A stretch of DNA of 64,000 bases from Branchiostoma lanceolatum (GCF_035083965.1 NC_089736.1:5831501-5895500), one strand, 5' to 3'. Shown: positions 51,278 through 62,638, counted from the stretch's first letter. Translations and numbers: made by a program. Notes: generated by a model not told the origin, from the letters alone.

Positions 51278-54200
51278 CCAGCGAATCAAATGGTTTATTG
51301 ATAAAAACACATAACAGCAGATGAGGCCTGAACTGTGGCTTCTTGCACATATAGTAGTAGTATGTGTATTGATCTTTTTCCTGCAGAATACTGTAGTCTG
51401 GCACCCGTTAATACTAGTAAAACGACTGGCATTTGAATATTTGCCCAAAATACAGACAACAGTCACATGGTCCCGGTAACAGCATAGTAACGGGGTTCGA
51501 ACAAGCATTTGGACGTTAGACGGCTTCTGTTAAATATTTGACTCCTGAAATAATGCAGAATGTCAGGACTAAACGTTTGAATAGGAGAGGGGGCCAGACT
51601 ATTTTGCATAAATGTGATTTGCATAAACATGACCGTAGGAGCAAACCAGAACTAGAATAGGAAGGATTCAAGCCTAATACAATTTAACAATCCCAGAAAA
51701 ACAAAGGTACCTTACCTGACTGCTGCCAGTCTGACTCTAACTACTGGGTCTGACAGTCCACACACAACATGGTCCATCAGATTCTCTGTCTCGATTATCT
51801 GAAAACAAAGAACAATGGCAAATAAAACTGCTTCTTTTTGGCTCTAACAGAACATATATCAGCAAAGTTTCTGCAAAATTCAGGCGTATGAAGCCTGTGT
51901 CAGAAAAGATGACTGGCCGACGAGTCTGCAAGCTATAAATTACAGTTTCGACAGTAATTTAGAGATTAGTCAATGTTGGCAGGCCCCAAGCCCCAATGTG
52001 ATGGGGGTAGATCTTTGGTATTTTTTAATTTGAACAATCTACAAAATGGCAAAAGCTTGTTGTCTGTGTGACAGGGGCTTGAAATCGTCATACAATTCTC
52101 TACAGTCCTTATTCTCATCCACCTTCTTCCTGATATCCTCATCGTTGGCTCCCAGTGAGGCGAATGCCATGAGTGCTGCGGCCTTCAGCTCATGGGAGTG
52201 CTTCATGTCATAGTCCAGCTGAAATACACAGAAATGGGACATTATCTTCTTCAACTTTGAAACTTTTACTCAAGACTGTCACTTCTAGTAATTTCCGAAT
52301 ACATAAAGGACACAACAAAGCAAGAACAGCTTAAGAATGTAAGTCAGTTCAACGTTTAAACTTTGCATGCTCAACGAGATAAATTGTGGGTGATATGTTA
52401 AAGTTGAAGGCCCTGAGACATAAACATATACGTGTATAAAGCAAAAGCTTCAAGCATAACACAAGTACAAAAATTTCTGCATTTACGGTAAATAAGAACG
52501 CATCTTACCCGCTTGAGATCCATGACAGTGGTTTGTGTGGAGGGATATCTCAGGAACTCGGACAGAGTCGGGATCAGGTGATCGGAGTAGCTCGCGATCC
52601 GCTGCAGTTCCAGATCCACCTCGATCAGGTACGCCAACGTCTCTGCACCCTCGACTCTCTCCTCCAGCGAACGGTCCTTCTTACACATGCGGATCAGTGT
52701 GGGGAGGGCCTGGAAACACAGAAAGACAACCACTATTACCATGTATGTTATGGGGATGTCCCTGTGGCTCAGCCTTACAGTTGAGCTCCTGGTTTATACA
52801 ATTAGTTAGTAACTTGGGGACCCCGGTTCAAGTCCTGGGGTCAAGACATCTTGGTTGGGGCTGCACCTGTCCTTCGGAACGAAGGTAAAATGGAGGTCCT
52901 GTGTTGGAGGGGGTGCCTCAAGCATGTAAAAGGGGAGGGGCTAGCAACCCCTCCCTGTAAAAATATACTGTACTATGCTACAGAAACAGCAAGGAAACTT
53001 GCTGGTCTATGTGCCACTAGGCACAATAAGGGTCTGAATGAACCATGTAAGTTGTAGTTGCTGTATATCCATCTATTTTTGCAAGACTGAATTTTGCAGC
53101 AGGAAGGGAAACGAGGCTTATGCAATGTTTAGAGTTCAAGGTTGAAATAATGAATAATGTAAAACACATTATGACTGCCAAAAATGGTCACATTGGCCAG
53201 GTGGTCCTTATGTAGAGGTGGTCACTTGTACAGGCTTAACATTTTAGCACACTGAAGTAGCTGTTTGACACCCAATTCTCTATTGGTTACAGAGTTAGGC
53301 AGCAGGGAGAAGTTTAACTGTACCTTGTACACAATTTTGGAGTCCTGGCTGGACAGAGCGTTGGCGCGACACATGTACGTCAGACATTTGGCCGAGCTCA
53401 TCTGCATCTCCACACTCTTGTCGCGTAGGCACAGCTCCACCAGCAGGTCCGGTAGGGAGCGCTCCGACACGCTGGCCGACGCCACGGCAGACGACACGAT
53501 CTGGTTCATGTAGGTGATGACGCAGAACACACGGAGCGCTGGCATCTGGACCTGTTACGGTAAAAATACATGTTACAGTGCTCGAAATACTTTTTTATTT
53601 TTTGGTTACATACAAAACTGCATGTTGGCAAAAATTCTACATGCAATTTGACAAATTTACATGCAAAAAATAGTCAGTTGAAGACACAAAAGCTCTCAGA
53701 CAGTATCCCAACATATACAATTTTTACACAAAAAAAAAGATCTGTTCAGCTTTAGCAGCATGAGACTTCCGCCATGGAAACATGATATTTCGTACGTACC
53801 CATAATCTATGAGAACACACCTTGTACATTTTCGAGGCCAGAAGAGGTGCCAGGGACTCAATGACTCCATTGCTGTACAGAAGGCCTTGGTGTTCAGAGG
53901 TCTGGAAAGTAACATTATGTATTAGACCACAGCAACACATTGACCCAGAAAAAAACAGCCTTATTTGCTTGGAAATTTTACAGACAAGTTTGTAATGATT
54001 TGTAAAATGCATTTGATGAAAAATAACAAACCCTACAAATTATATAGACATACATGTCAAGTATTGCATTTCTTTAATTTGATTATATGAAGGGCTAAGT
54101 TAATGACTTGGTACATTTTGACACCCATACCTTGCAACACTGAGCCAGGATACTGCAGATGCACTCCTGTGTTGTTGGGGACTGTGACACGATGTCCAAC

Positions 54201-57200
54201 ATGTGGGGTACAACTCCTGGGTCCTGTACAACAGACATCGACAGTTTACAAATATAATTTACAAGGCTCTATTGGCTCCACTCATAAGGTGCTGCCAAAA
54301 ACCTTATGAACAGATATGCACATCACATTCACAACATACACATAGCAACATACCAAAACATTGAATTAACACTAAGTTAAATGTCTTCTTGTTTGATATG
54401 ATTTGTATGCATTCAAATTACATAACCAACTTCACTTTACCGATTAACTTAAGGGGTTATAAAAGTAACATATCGCTTTAGAACTGACCATTAATATTGA
54501 CTCATTGTTGACCACATTTTGCAACAATAAGCTGCTAAACGGTTTGAACTGTGCATGTAGTGTGATGCATTGTGTGTTATATGCTTACAAGACTTACAGT
54601 GTACAGTAGGTCCACAGGAGCGGCCTGACTGGTGAAGATGGACCTCAGACATCTCAGACAGCCTTCCACAAACTTCAGGTTGGAGTTATTCAAACCTACA
54701 GGGAACAGAAATACATGTATACGGTAAAGCATCATGCTAACATCTAACAACGTACATGGAGACATACAATGATTACAACTCAAGCTATGAAGAAGTTATT
54801 ACAATCTGTTTGCTTTTGTTTGTTTCTTTGTTGCATAACCAAGGTTTGATCCACTCACACATGCACTCTTTTTCATAAGTGCAGTGGGTTCTTTAATGCA
54901 CTCAAGGTGCCGCTCTCTTTAAATACCAGACCTCTTATATCCCATCCATCTTTGACCAAAACAAGGTACTGATTTTTACCTCAGTTGAGTGAGGAAATAG
55001 ATGTAAAGTGCCTTTCCCAAGGGCACAGCATAGGGGCCTGCCCGAGATTCAAACCCAGAACCTTTAGATTCTAAGTCAACCACCCTAATGACAAATCTAC
55101 AATATTATACATGAAAGGATTGAACGACTAACATTGCAGCAGAATAGGCACCACTCCACTGTCTACTAGTCTCTTCACGTTTGCCTGTGATCCTTTAGCC
55201 AGGCTCCCCAGGACTATGGCTGACTCTGTCCTCAAACCAACCGCTGCTCTTTCATTCTGTATGAACTCCAGAAGTCTGCAACAAAATAAAACAAACAAAA
55301 GACAATCGTTAGTGAACAATATAGACTTTCCTACCTTCGACTAGAAATATGGCACTTAATACTTTGAAAACTAGGGGGCCCAAAACTACACCACTTCTTT
55401 ACATCACAAGCTATCTGCCATCCAAAAATCAAGACCACAGCACGTCCAGGTCAAAAGATACAAAAATTGAAGTTCTGCTGCAGTACCAAGGTCACATACC
55501 AGGGGCCCCAAAATCGACCTGGAACTTTGGCTTCACAACACCTGCCAACATACTAAATATCATTGTAATCCATCAAGAGGTTCTTGAGTTATGCTGACTA
55601 CAGTAGTGCGGAAACACAAACAGACAAAGTTCAGCCTTGTCAAAACAAGGCGGCAGGCGGCTATTTTCACCACCTACTTTCAATTTTGTGCCGGCTACTT
55701 TTGTGTAGAATTTTGATAAAAAGCACAACTAAATTTTAGTTACAAAAGTTAAGTTTTATAATGCACATAAAAGTTACCCAGAATATACCAAAAACCATAT
55801 TTAGGGGGTTTCAATTTACAATTTCTTTAGGGGGAGGCCCCCCAGACCCCCCCTACGGGAGGGGGAGACCGTACCCACCCCCGCGAGCGACTTCTTTGCT
55901 CGCATAGGGCCACTACAGGGCCCGCCTGTTACTTTTGGATATTAGCCTCCTACTCTAAAATTGACAAGGCTGTTCAAACAGACAGACAGACAAACAAACA
56001 CACACACAGACATACCCAAAACTATATCTCCATTTTTCATGGAGATAATAACAATTGAGAGTCATTAGGATACTGTGGATCTTGAAACTTTTGCACTGGC
56101 TTTATTTGCACATTTTTTTTGCTCTGAGCTATCCACTGTGAATTCATGACACAGCAAATGTGTCTCCCTTGTATGACTACTGTACTACAGAATTTTTTCA
56201 ACCGTTATTTTAAAACACAGCAAAAACCTCCCTTTTCCCTTCTACCGTGAAATAAACCACCACAAAAGTAAATTGATTTACAGTACATGTCTTTCTTCTA
56301 AACATATTTCTTCTTCATAAACACATGTACAATGTATTCACCAACAAAGGAGTACCGGTAGTGTTTTAGACTGGAAATTACAATGTAGTGTAATGTATAT
56401 ACAACTTACCTGGCCACAACACCCAGTGACATCATGTGAAATTTCTGCTTGTTGTTTCCTATAACTGCATTCTTCAGTTTCCTAAAATCAACAAATGACA
56501 TAAATGAATAAAGACATTATACAATTTTTTTTTTTTAAAAAGCAACTTTTTGTATGTATTACTCTTAATCCATGAGGGCAATTATGCAAAATATTGCCAC
56601 AAATTATTGGGATGAAATACCCTTCACTACATATTACGGGAAATTGAAATAGCTTGCCTACGGCTTATGGAAAAGGGGCATGCAGGCCATCGTACAAAGT
56701 ACAGTAGAGTAGAGGCATCTTCCCGGATAGTTTTAAAGAATGATCTCAGCTAGATGTGCAAAAGTTCCATGGCAAAAGTTAGGTGTGATAGGTAGTTTGG
56801 TGTAATATAACCAGCTGCTGCTGCACCACATGCCTGCGAAGCTGGTGTGTTACGCCGAAGGGCGGTTATACCTGGTGTGTAAACCAGATACATCATGTAT
56901 AGAGATAGAGATACAGAATCTGGTGTGTTTTGCCGAAGGGCGGTTATACCAGCTATATACATGTAGATGCAGATACAGATACATGTACTTACACCACAGA
57001 GTGGAGAACTCTGTCCATGTCCTCTCCATACAGGTTCTCCATGTATTCTCGGCCGACCATATCACCCTGAATTAACACAAAAATTTACACAGTTTTACAG
57101 AGTCACGGAGATACAACAAAGGTAATTACAAACAAATGGAGGAAGATCTTACAATAGACTGGCATGACACACTAAAAGATCTGAACATTGAGAACACCTG

Positions 57201-60200
57201 GGAAATTTTCTCCAACTTAGTTACACAAAGTGCCAACAGAAATATACCAAAAGCGAAGCCTACAAACAAAAAAAAGAAAGCTCTCATGGCAGAATAAAGC
57301 TGTTAACACAAAACTGAACAACAAACAAAAACACTGGAAAAAATACTGTGAGACAAGGAAACAAGAAGACTACAGAAAATACGCAAAAGCACGGAATCAG
57401 GCTAGATGGGCCGCAAGAAAGGCAGTGAAGAAATACGAGAAACAGATGGCCCAAAATATCAAAACAAATGCAAAACTTTTCTGGAAATACGTAAACGCCA
57501 AATCAAAAACTCGCTCAGGTATCCCTGACTTGAAGGAAGGAACATCAGTGGCGAGAACTGATCGAGAGAAAGCCAAAGTTCTAAATGATTTCTTTGTCAC
57601 AAGTTTTACAAGCGAAAATATAGCACACATGCCGAAACCAACTGCCAGGCATTATAATGAAGAATTAACAGATGTCGAAATTAGTCTTGAAGAAGTGAAG
57701 CAAAAGCTGAAGAACATCAACCCTAACAAAGCAATGGGTCCTGATAATATGCATCCTAGGCTTTTATATGAGTTTGCAGAGACGTTGGCAACTCCTCTTC
57801 AAATAATGTACTCCAATTCCATATACGAAGGCAAAATCCCCAACGACTGGAAAATTGCCGACGTCACACCGCTGCACAAAAAAGGCTCTAGGAATACCCC
57901 AGGAAATTACCGCCCCGTCAGTTTGACGTCCGTGGTGTGTAAGGTACTAGAGGGTATTGTTCGGGATGCCATAGTGAAACATATGCGACAAAATAATCTC
58001 TTCACGACACACCAACACGGATTTATACCTGGTAGGTCAACAACCACCCAAATGCTGGAATGTATCGATAAATGGACAGAATGGCTAGACAAAGGCCTGC
58101 CAGTAGACGCTGTCTACTTAGACTTTCGTAAAGCCTTCGATTCGGTGCCAATCCAGAGATTACTAGCAAAAGTACAAAGTTATGGAATAACGGGCAACAT
58201 TCTGAGGTGGATTAAATCCTTCCTACAAGGGAGAAGGCAGAGGGTACGGGTAAACGGCACAAGATCGGACTGGGCAGCAGTAACTAGTGGCGTGCCACAG
58301 GGAAGTGTGCTGGGTCCGGTGCTGTTCACCTTGTTTGTTAATGATCTACCTGAGACTGTGCAAAGTGACCTAAAGCTTTTCGCGGATGATACGAAAATTT
58401 ACCGTCCAGTAGCAAAGGTTAACGACTGTGCCGTCATACAGAAAGATCTACATCAACTACAAAGCTGGGCAGAAGATTGGCAGCTGAACTTTCATCCTAT
58501 GCAGGGATCTCCCCAGAAATATATAGCAGGATGGGGGGAGGTTGCCGGGCAGGTGTGGCGAGGGGGGAGGTCTGGAGGGGGCGCACAACTCTCAAAAGGA
58601 GAGCGGATGTTGCCTTTTGCGTTTTTCAGACATAAAGGAAGTTATTTTCTGCAACTTCAGCTTTACACCTGAAATTTCTAGTTTTGAGCAAAATTACAGG
58701 CTTTGCTGGGTAAAAATTGGAAAAAATACCCTAACTTTGAAAATCAACAGGATGGAGCTGGGATTAGAACAGGATGGAGGAGCGCCACTGTACCATTCTT
58801 TAGGGAGATCCCTGCTATGAAATGTACTGTCATTAGGTTGGGAAAAGGTCATCCTGACTTTGTATATACTATGACGGACAAAGAAGCAAGTACATCTTTG
58901 AACTTCAAACAGTTAGAGAAAGACCTGGGTATTATGGTAGATAAGGACCTGAACTTCAGTAATCACGTAGCTGCAATAACAAACAAAGCCAACCAAGTTG
59001 CAGGCCTTATGTGGAGAACCTTTGAATTTGTTGATAAAAAAGTATTCTTACTCTTGTACAAATCTCTAATCCGCCCACACTTGGAATACGGGGCACCAGT
59101 GTGGTCACCATACTCGTGGAACTAGCCTTCGAGCTCGAACAGGGTTCAAAAGAGGGCAACAAAACGTGTCCCTGGCCTCAGGAATATGACGTATGAGGAG
59201 AGACTTACTAGAGTGTTGGACTTACCAACTCTAGTCTACAGGCGTATTAGGGGAGACCTGATCAACACATACAAGTTCATCCATGGAGTGTATGACTTGG
59301 AAAGCCCTTTTGACTTGATCGAGGAAACTAGAACTAGAGGACACAGTTTACGTATAAAGAGGAAAACATCTAAATCCAGAAGAGCACACTTCTTCAGCGT
59401 CCGGGTGATCCCCTGGTGGAATAGCCTACCCGAGACAGTAGTGGTTTCTCCCAGCATAAACTGTTTCAAGGAGAGGCTGGACAGGCTCATGCGGAAACAC
59501 AAGGTGTACTTTGACTTCCGAGCTCTAGACAACCCCCACAAACTGGAAATGACTGTGACATAAAAGTGAAGAGCGGCCTAAAATGGAACCAGCCGATTCC
59601 TACCTGGCCGAAGAAACTCTACTCTACTCTACTTTACTATTGTGATAATTTCTCCACTCCAATGATCTCATATGTGATGATGTGTAATAAGCCCACTCGT
59701 ACATTCGAGCACGCATGCGCAGTGTCAAAGGTGCAAATCTACACAATATTATGACAAGACGAGAACTGTTTACAAACCAGGGGCCTTCACCTTTGACACT
59801 GCACATGCGTAGTCAAATCTTAGAGTAGGCTTATGTACACAAATCAGTTTTACACAAATATATTTATAATAATCTGCAAAAACATGATGATTCTGACACT
59901 GCTAAAATTTTATAGTAGTACCAGCGAAGTTCAAGGGCCTAAGAAAGGCCAATAGGCTACTAGGGCTCCTGTGCATATTTCTTGATTCTAAACCGCGTTT
60001 TGTTACTGCCATGTATGTGCATTCAAACGATAAAAGAACAATAAACAACAGTTTTGTCACATGAAATTTTTTTTTTTGTTGTTGTTGTCCTTGTTTAACG
60101 TCTATTACTTCGTTAGACATGGTCTCCAGGTGCTGTGCTGGTCGCTAGGTTTCAGTTCTTGTTGATTTCTCGCTAGGTTTTGAGCACTTGGTGACTTGAG

Positions 60201-60368
60201 GTAGCGTGTTGCTGGATGTAATTTATTATAACTTGTTGATGACCAAAATAACCATGCCCCCCTCCCCACATCCAATAAACAACGAAACAGTCGTTTTAAG
60301 AAACAAAAGCCCCAAAAACGTACCGGATACGTGTCGCAGATCATATCACTGGTGTCCATGAGCATCAT
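45446..60368 (-). CDS. ARMC8: ARMC8, armadillo-repeat subunit of CTLH/GID E3 ligase, complete
   Basis: ARMC8 is an armadillo-repeat scaffold of the CTLH (GID) ubiquitin ligase. Exons: 60368-60324, 57066-56993, 56481-56410, 55275-55133, 54695-54598, 54223-54131, 53901-53821, 53551-53324, 52709-52509, 52218-52123, 51798-51716, 51227-51146, 50664-50578, 50258-50166, 48545-48396, 47172-47077, 46811-46643, 45967-45874, 45476-45446. The frame holds throughout, giving 671 residues (human 673). Recognisable blocks: [131 protein letters not shown], and ALQQFT at the end. Exon 1 has MMLM; the first or fourth codon may start translation. Exon 10 has an unusual donor, AAG|GTGGAT, chosen because only it restores KK-IIETEN. 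Intron 1 (3.3 kb) carries a LINE. Confidence 0.94.
45627..45853. mobile_element. Foldback MITE, ATAAGCC family, ARMC8 intron
   Basis: Ends ATAAGCC / GGCTTAT with inner arms TGCATTGTGGGTAA / TTACCTACAATGCA and GTCAAAGGTGAAGGC / GCCTTCAACTTTGAC. Copies of the same family: 43997-44153, 48610-48867, 49748-49978, 59687-59833, and fragments near 52350-52425 and 54530-54570. Confidence 0.85.
46229..46440 (+). mobile_element. tRNA-derived SINE
   Basis: Box A-like GTGGCCTAGGGTG and box B GGGGTTCAAACC start a 210-bp unit whose tail ends GAAACGGAGATGGGCACCGC. It lies in the ARMC8 intron between exons 17 and 18, opposite to the gene. Confidence 0.75.
47268..47696. mobile_element. 429-bp foldback element, ARMC8 intron
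   Basis: The arms CACCAAGTAATTTTTATGGA-TGACGTCC (left) and GGACGTCA-TCCATAAAAATTACTTGGTG (right) are perfect complements over some 28 bp, with TAGGCTA / TAGCCTTA-like outer ends. The interior is non-coding. A partial relative (ATCATCCATAAAACTTACTT) lies at about 47877. Confidence 0.85.
48610..48867. mobile_element. Foldback MITE, ATAAGCC family
   Basis: Ends ATAAGCTGGTTCATAGTTTGAACTGCA / CAAACTGTGAACTGGCTTAT, with the family phrases TTGAAGGCCCCAGAGACATA and GGGCCTTCACCTTTGAC inside. ARMC8 intron. Confidence 0.75.
49246..49272 (-). pseudogene. 27-nt partial duplicate of ARMC8 exon 15 start, possible microexon
   Basis: Between exons 14 and 15, TTTCAG|AACATGGCATTTCAAGTGGAAACCAAG|GTGATA encodes NMAFQVETK, close to the first nine residues of exon 15 (NMAFQAEQK). 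It is flanked by a good acceptor and a possible GTGATA donor. Its 27 nt would keep frame if included. Weak similarity to exon 15 goes on for about 20 nt past the possible donor, so it may equally be the decayed start of a duplicated exon. Confidence 0.6.
49748..49978. mobile_element. Foldback MITE, ATAAGCC family, best-preserved copy
   Basis: Ends ATAAGCCGATTCA / TGAATCGGCTTAT pair, then AAACTGCGCATGC / GCGCAGTTT, TTGTGGGTAATATGTCAAAG / TGACATATTACCCACAA, and GAAGGCCCC / GGGCCTTC. The whole element is one long hairpin in an ARMC8 intron. Confidence 0.88.
51243..51277. repeat. (AATC)n microsatellite
   Basis: About eight CAAT/AATC units just 5' of the ARMC8 exon 12 acceptor region (exon start 51227 on the minus strand). 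Confidence 0.9.
52757..53045 (+). mobile_element. tRNA-derived SINE, long copy
   Basis: Box A-like TGTGGCTCAGCCTTA and box B CCGGTTCAAGTCC are followed by a body with CTGCACCTGTCCTTCGGAAC, GACGTAAA-like text and a tail ending near CACAATAAGGGTCTGAATGA. It lies in the ARMC8 intron between exons 8 and 9, antisense to the gene. Confidence 0.75.
54838..55090 (-). mobile_element. tRNA-derived SINE
   Basis: Read on the minus strand, box A-like TTAGGGTGGTTGAC and box B GGGTTTGAATCTC start the unit. The tail ends AGTGGATCAAACCTTG. A short piece of the same tail occurs at about 28048-28110 in CWC22. Confidence 0.7.
55632..55972. mobile_element. 341-bp non-autonomous DNA element with CAGCCTTGTCA ends
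   Basis: Terminal inverted repeats CAGCCTTGTCA / TGACAAGGCTG bound a GC-rich, non-coding interior (GGGGGAGGCCCCCCAGACC). Target duplication is not clear. CAG termini recall hAT elements, but that is only a guess. Confidence 0.6.
56843..56950. repeat. Two copies of a 30-bp GCCGAAGGGCGGTTATACC repeat
   Basis: GGTGTGTTACGCCGAAGGGC with GGTTATACC at 56843-56872 recurs with two changes at 56921-56950, separated by AGATAGAGATA simple sequence, 40 bp downstream of ARMC8 exon 2. Confidence 0.8.
57136..59640 (+). mobile_element. Broken CR1-like non-LTR retrotransposon, 5'-truncated
   Basis: This LINE fragment starts in the linker before reverse transcriptase; the endonuclease is missing. RT motifs in order: [80 protein letters not shown]. 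The C-terminal domain follows ([39 protein letters not shown]) to a stop at 59561-59563. Lesions: a one-base shift in the A-run near 57270, a 313-bp DNA element inserted at 58502-58814, and an in-frame TAG at 59123-59125. The 3' end has (ACTCT)n-like repeats near 59620-59640. The RT sequence resembles the CR1/L2 group; exact clade is not certain. It lies in ARMC8 intron 1 in antisense. Confidence 0.9.
58502..58814. mobile_element. 313-bp MITE inserted in the LINE, 5-bp target duplication
   Basis: Termini CAGGGATCTCCC / GGGAGATCCCTG are perfect 12-bp inverted repeats. The flanks CTATG (58497-58501) and CTATG (58815-58819) are a target duplication: removing element plus one copy restores the RT reading NFHP-MKCTV. 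No ORF with homology. A 5-bp duplication with CAGGG ends is unusual among classical families (8 bp for typical hAT). Confidence 0.9.
59687..59833. mobile_element. Foldback MITE, ATAAGCC family, short copy
   Basis: Ends ATAAGCCCACTC / GAGTAGGCTTAT with CGCATGCGCAGTGTCAAAGG / CCTTTGACACTGCACATGCG inner arms. It follows the LINE 3' end by about 50 bp, in ARMC8 intron 1. Confidence 0.85.
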
Positions 60369-60972
60369 TAGTGGATTATGAGGCTTCTGTGAAGGACGAA
60401 ACTTAAGTTTTTCCTCGAGTTTCCCTCGCTGACACTTGCTTGCGCGACTGGTTTATTCGATTTGACAAGAGGGACATAGCACGCTATTTGAGACAAGTAT
60501 CCATAAACATTTTTACCTCAAAATGTATAACAAAAATATCCTTTTTTCAATTTATTATTTGAAAATAATGTAAAAACATGCGATTCTTATATTTCTAGTC
60601 ACATATGATGAGTTACATGGTAAATGAATATAGCAGTAATGAGTGAACAAATACAACGCTATGTTTCATTATGAAACAGGGTAAAAGGTTATCAGCTAAG
60701 TCTACTTTGAAAAGGGGGATAATGTCGGACGTAAAAATTCTAAATATTATGTGCAAACACATATAATGCAAAGTCTGCGCTGATAATCACCTGAACTTTA
60801 TATTTAAATACAACTGCAATAATCATTATCTACTATTAGATGTCTTTAAGTAAGTTTTATAAACTTAATATTCACAAAATATACCCTATTTGTTAATGGT
60901 CTCTACCACCCAAGGCGACGCGCCATGCGACAAAGTGCATGAAAAACTGTTCCCTCTTCTTCCACCACAATA
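60369..60972. promoter_or_regulatory. ARMC8 5' flank
   Basis: This AT-rich sequence directly upstream of the ARMC8 start holds its 5' UTR and presumably its promoter. I see no clear TATA, CCAAT or CpG-rich element. The insertion of the 60973-62638 element separates it from the DBR1 side. Confidence 0.35.
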
Positions 60973-61449
60973 GGGGAGACTAAAGGGATACAATAAATGG
61001 CAGTAATGCATGTAGCCCTATGGGGAAGTTAAGAAAAAGAAGGTGTCATTATCTCAGGAATCAAAACATCAGACTACAATAACTTACCCTCAAATACTAA
61101 CCAGTTATGTCAACTGTCATCAGATTCATCCCTGACAAATTCTATACGGCTATTCTCCAGATAACCCCCCCTAATCAGAGCCCTTGGATAGGCCCTTCAG
61201 GCTTCAAACACCCAGTTGAAGACCATCCCACTATATCAGGGGGGTGCCAAACCCCACAAGGTAGAGAAAGACCATTTATTTCAACTAATTCAGCAAATGC
61301 AGAGTCTATCCTACCACAGCCTATCCTATATTGCCCAGATTTCACAAAAAATCCCACCAAAAAGAATTTTCAATGGTTTAAACCATGTTTTTTACTTGGA
61401 GTCTCTCATCGTGCGGTCTGGGCGCAGGCGCAATCCCTTTAGTCTCCCC
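60973..61449 (+). repeat. Left 477-bp direct repeat
   Basis: Carries its own 17-bp inverted ends. The 111-codon open frame inside is identical in both copies and looks like chance coding with no family resemblance. Confidence 0.9.
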
Positions 61450-62161
61450 TATTAGAGAAATCAATTTCAGAATTGACAGCTGTCAATCATATCACACAAT
61501 GCGGGGTAGGGTTGTGAGTTAGAATCCTGAGTATCAAAGACCTCAGACCAAAAACAGTCCCCTGGGAGTTGATGACCTAACAGGTGTCAGGGCTGCTCTC
61601 CTATGTTAGGCTAGGAATGGCCAAGTTACCCATTATAGGTGGAAAATTGTCAGAAACAGGTAAATAAAGTTAGAATTTGGTCACCCCAGTACAGGGGGGA
61701 CTTTTTTCCCTATAGTAGGCACCTGAATTTCCTTTTGAGGTACAACAAAAGTCAATACAGGGGCCCTGACAGGCCTAAAAGCAAGACAAGTGTGTAGAAA
61801 CCATCACAAAAAGCAGCTATAAACAAGGCATAGAGCATAGAAAAAGAGTTTGACAAGGTCAAAACACAATATTCACCTGGTATGAGACCCCCCTCACCAT
61901 TAGGGACCCCCCCCCCCTTTCAATTCACCTTTAGAATACTCAAATCCCATCCTTTGTACACATAGCCTAGCTGCAGCCAGGCACTGATTGGAGGCGGGGT
62001 TAAAAACTCAGAAAAATGGCTAAAAATAACAAAAATGGGATAATTTATCAATAAAAATGAGCCAAATGAGGTCTGACCATTGCTTAGGTAACAGGTCTAA
62101 GGCTAAAACCCCATGAAATGGACCAAAATGGTCTGCCTCTATCCTATGTGAATTTCCTATA

Positions 62162-62638
62162 GGGGAGACTAAAGGGATACAATAAATGGCAGTAATGCAT
62201 GTAGCCCTATGGGGAAGTTAAGAAAAAGAAGGTGTCATTATCTCAGGAATCAAAACATCAGACTACAATAACTTACCCTCAAATACTAACCAGTTATGTC
62301 AACTGTCATCAGATTCATCCCTGACAAATTCTATACGGCTATTCTCCAGATAACCCCCCCTAATCAGAGCCCTTGGATAGGCCCTTCAGGCTTCAAACAC
62401 CCAGTTGAAGACCATCCCACTATATCAGGGGGGTGCCAAACCCCACAAGGTAGAGAAAGACCATTTATTTCAACTAATTCAGCAAATGCAGAGTCTATCC
62501 TACCACAGCCTATCCTATATTGCCCAGATTTCACAAAAAATCCCACCAAAAAGAATTTTCAATGGTTTAAACCATGTTTTTTACTTGGAGTCTCTCATCG
62601 TGCGGTCTGGGCGCAGGCGCAATCCCTTTAGTCTCCCC
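62162..62638 (+). repeat. Right 477-bp direct repeat
   Basis: Identical in length and, by eye, in sequence to the left copy, 1189 bp downstream. The identity suggests a recent insertion. Confidence 0.9.

Larger units (their letters stand above)
60973..62638. mobile_element. 1666-bp non-coding element with 477-bp terminal direct repeats
   Basis: Two direct repeats, 60973-61449 and 62162-62638, are the same length and look identical base for base. Each repeat begins GGGGAGACTAAAGGGAT and ends ATCCCTTTAGTCTCCCC, a 17-bp inverted repeat. The full unit is flanked by AATA on both sides (60969-60972 and 62639-62642), consistent with a 4-bp target duplication. The 712-bp interior has no significant ORF, no clear primer-binding site and no obvious polypurine tract. 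It resembles a non-autonomous LTR element (TRIM-like), but the termini are GG..CC instead of TG..CA. An alternative is two copies of a TIR element moving as a composite. Confidence 0.75.

Noticed and set aside
61107-62631. Two identical 111-codon frames as a duplicated gene
   Set aside because: They lie inside the non-coding 477-bp direct repeats. The peptide has no recognisable domain, and identity is explained by the repeat itself.
60973-62638. Firm call as an LTR retrotransposon
   Set aside because: Direct repeats and a 4-bp flank fit, but the ends are GG..CC, each repeat has its own inverted ends, and no primer site, polypurine tract or gag-pol remnant is visible.
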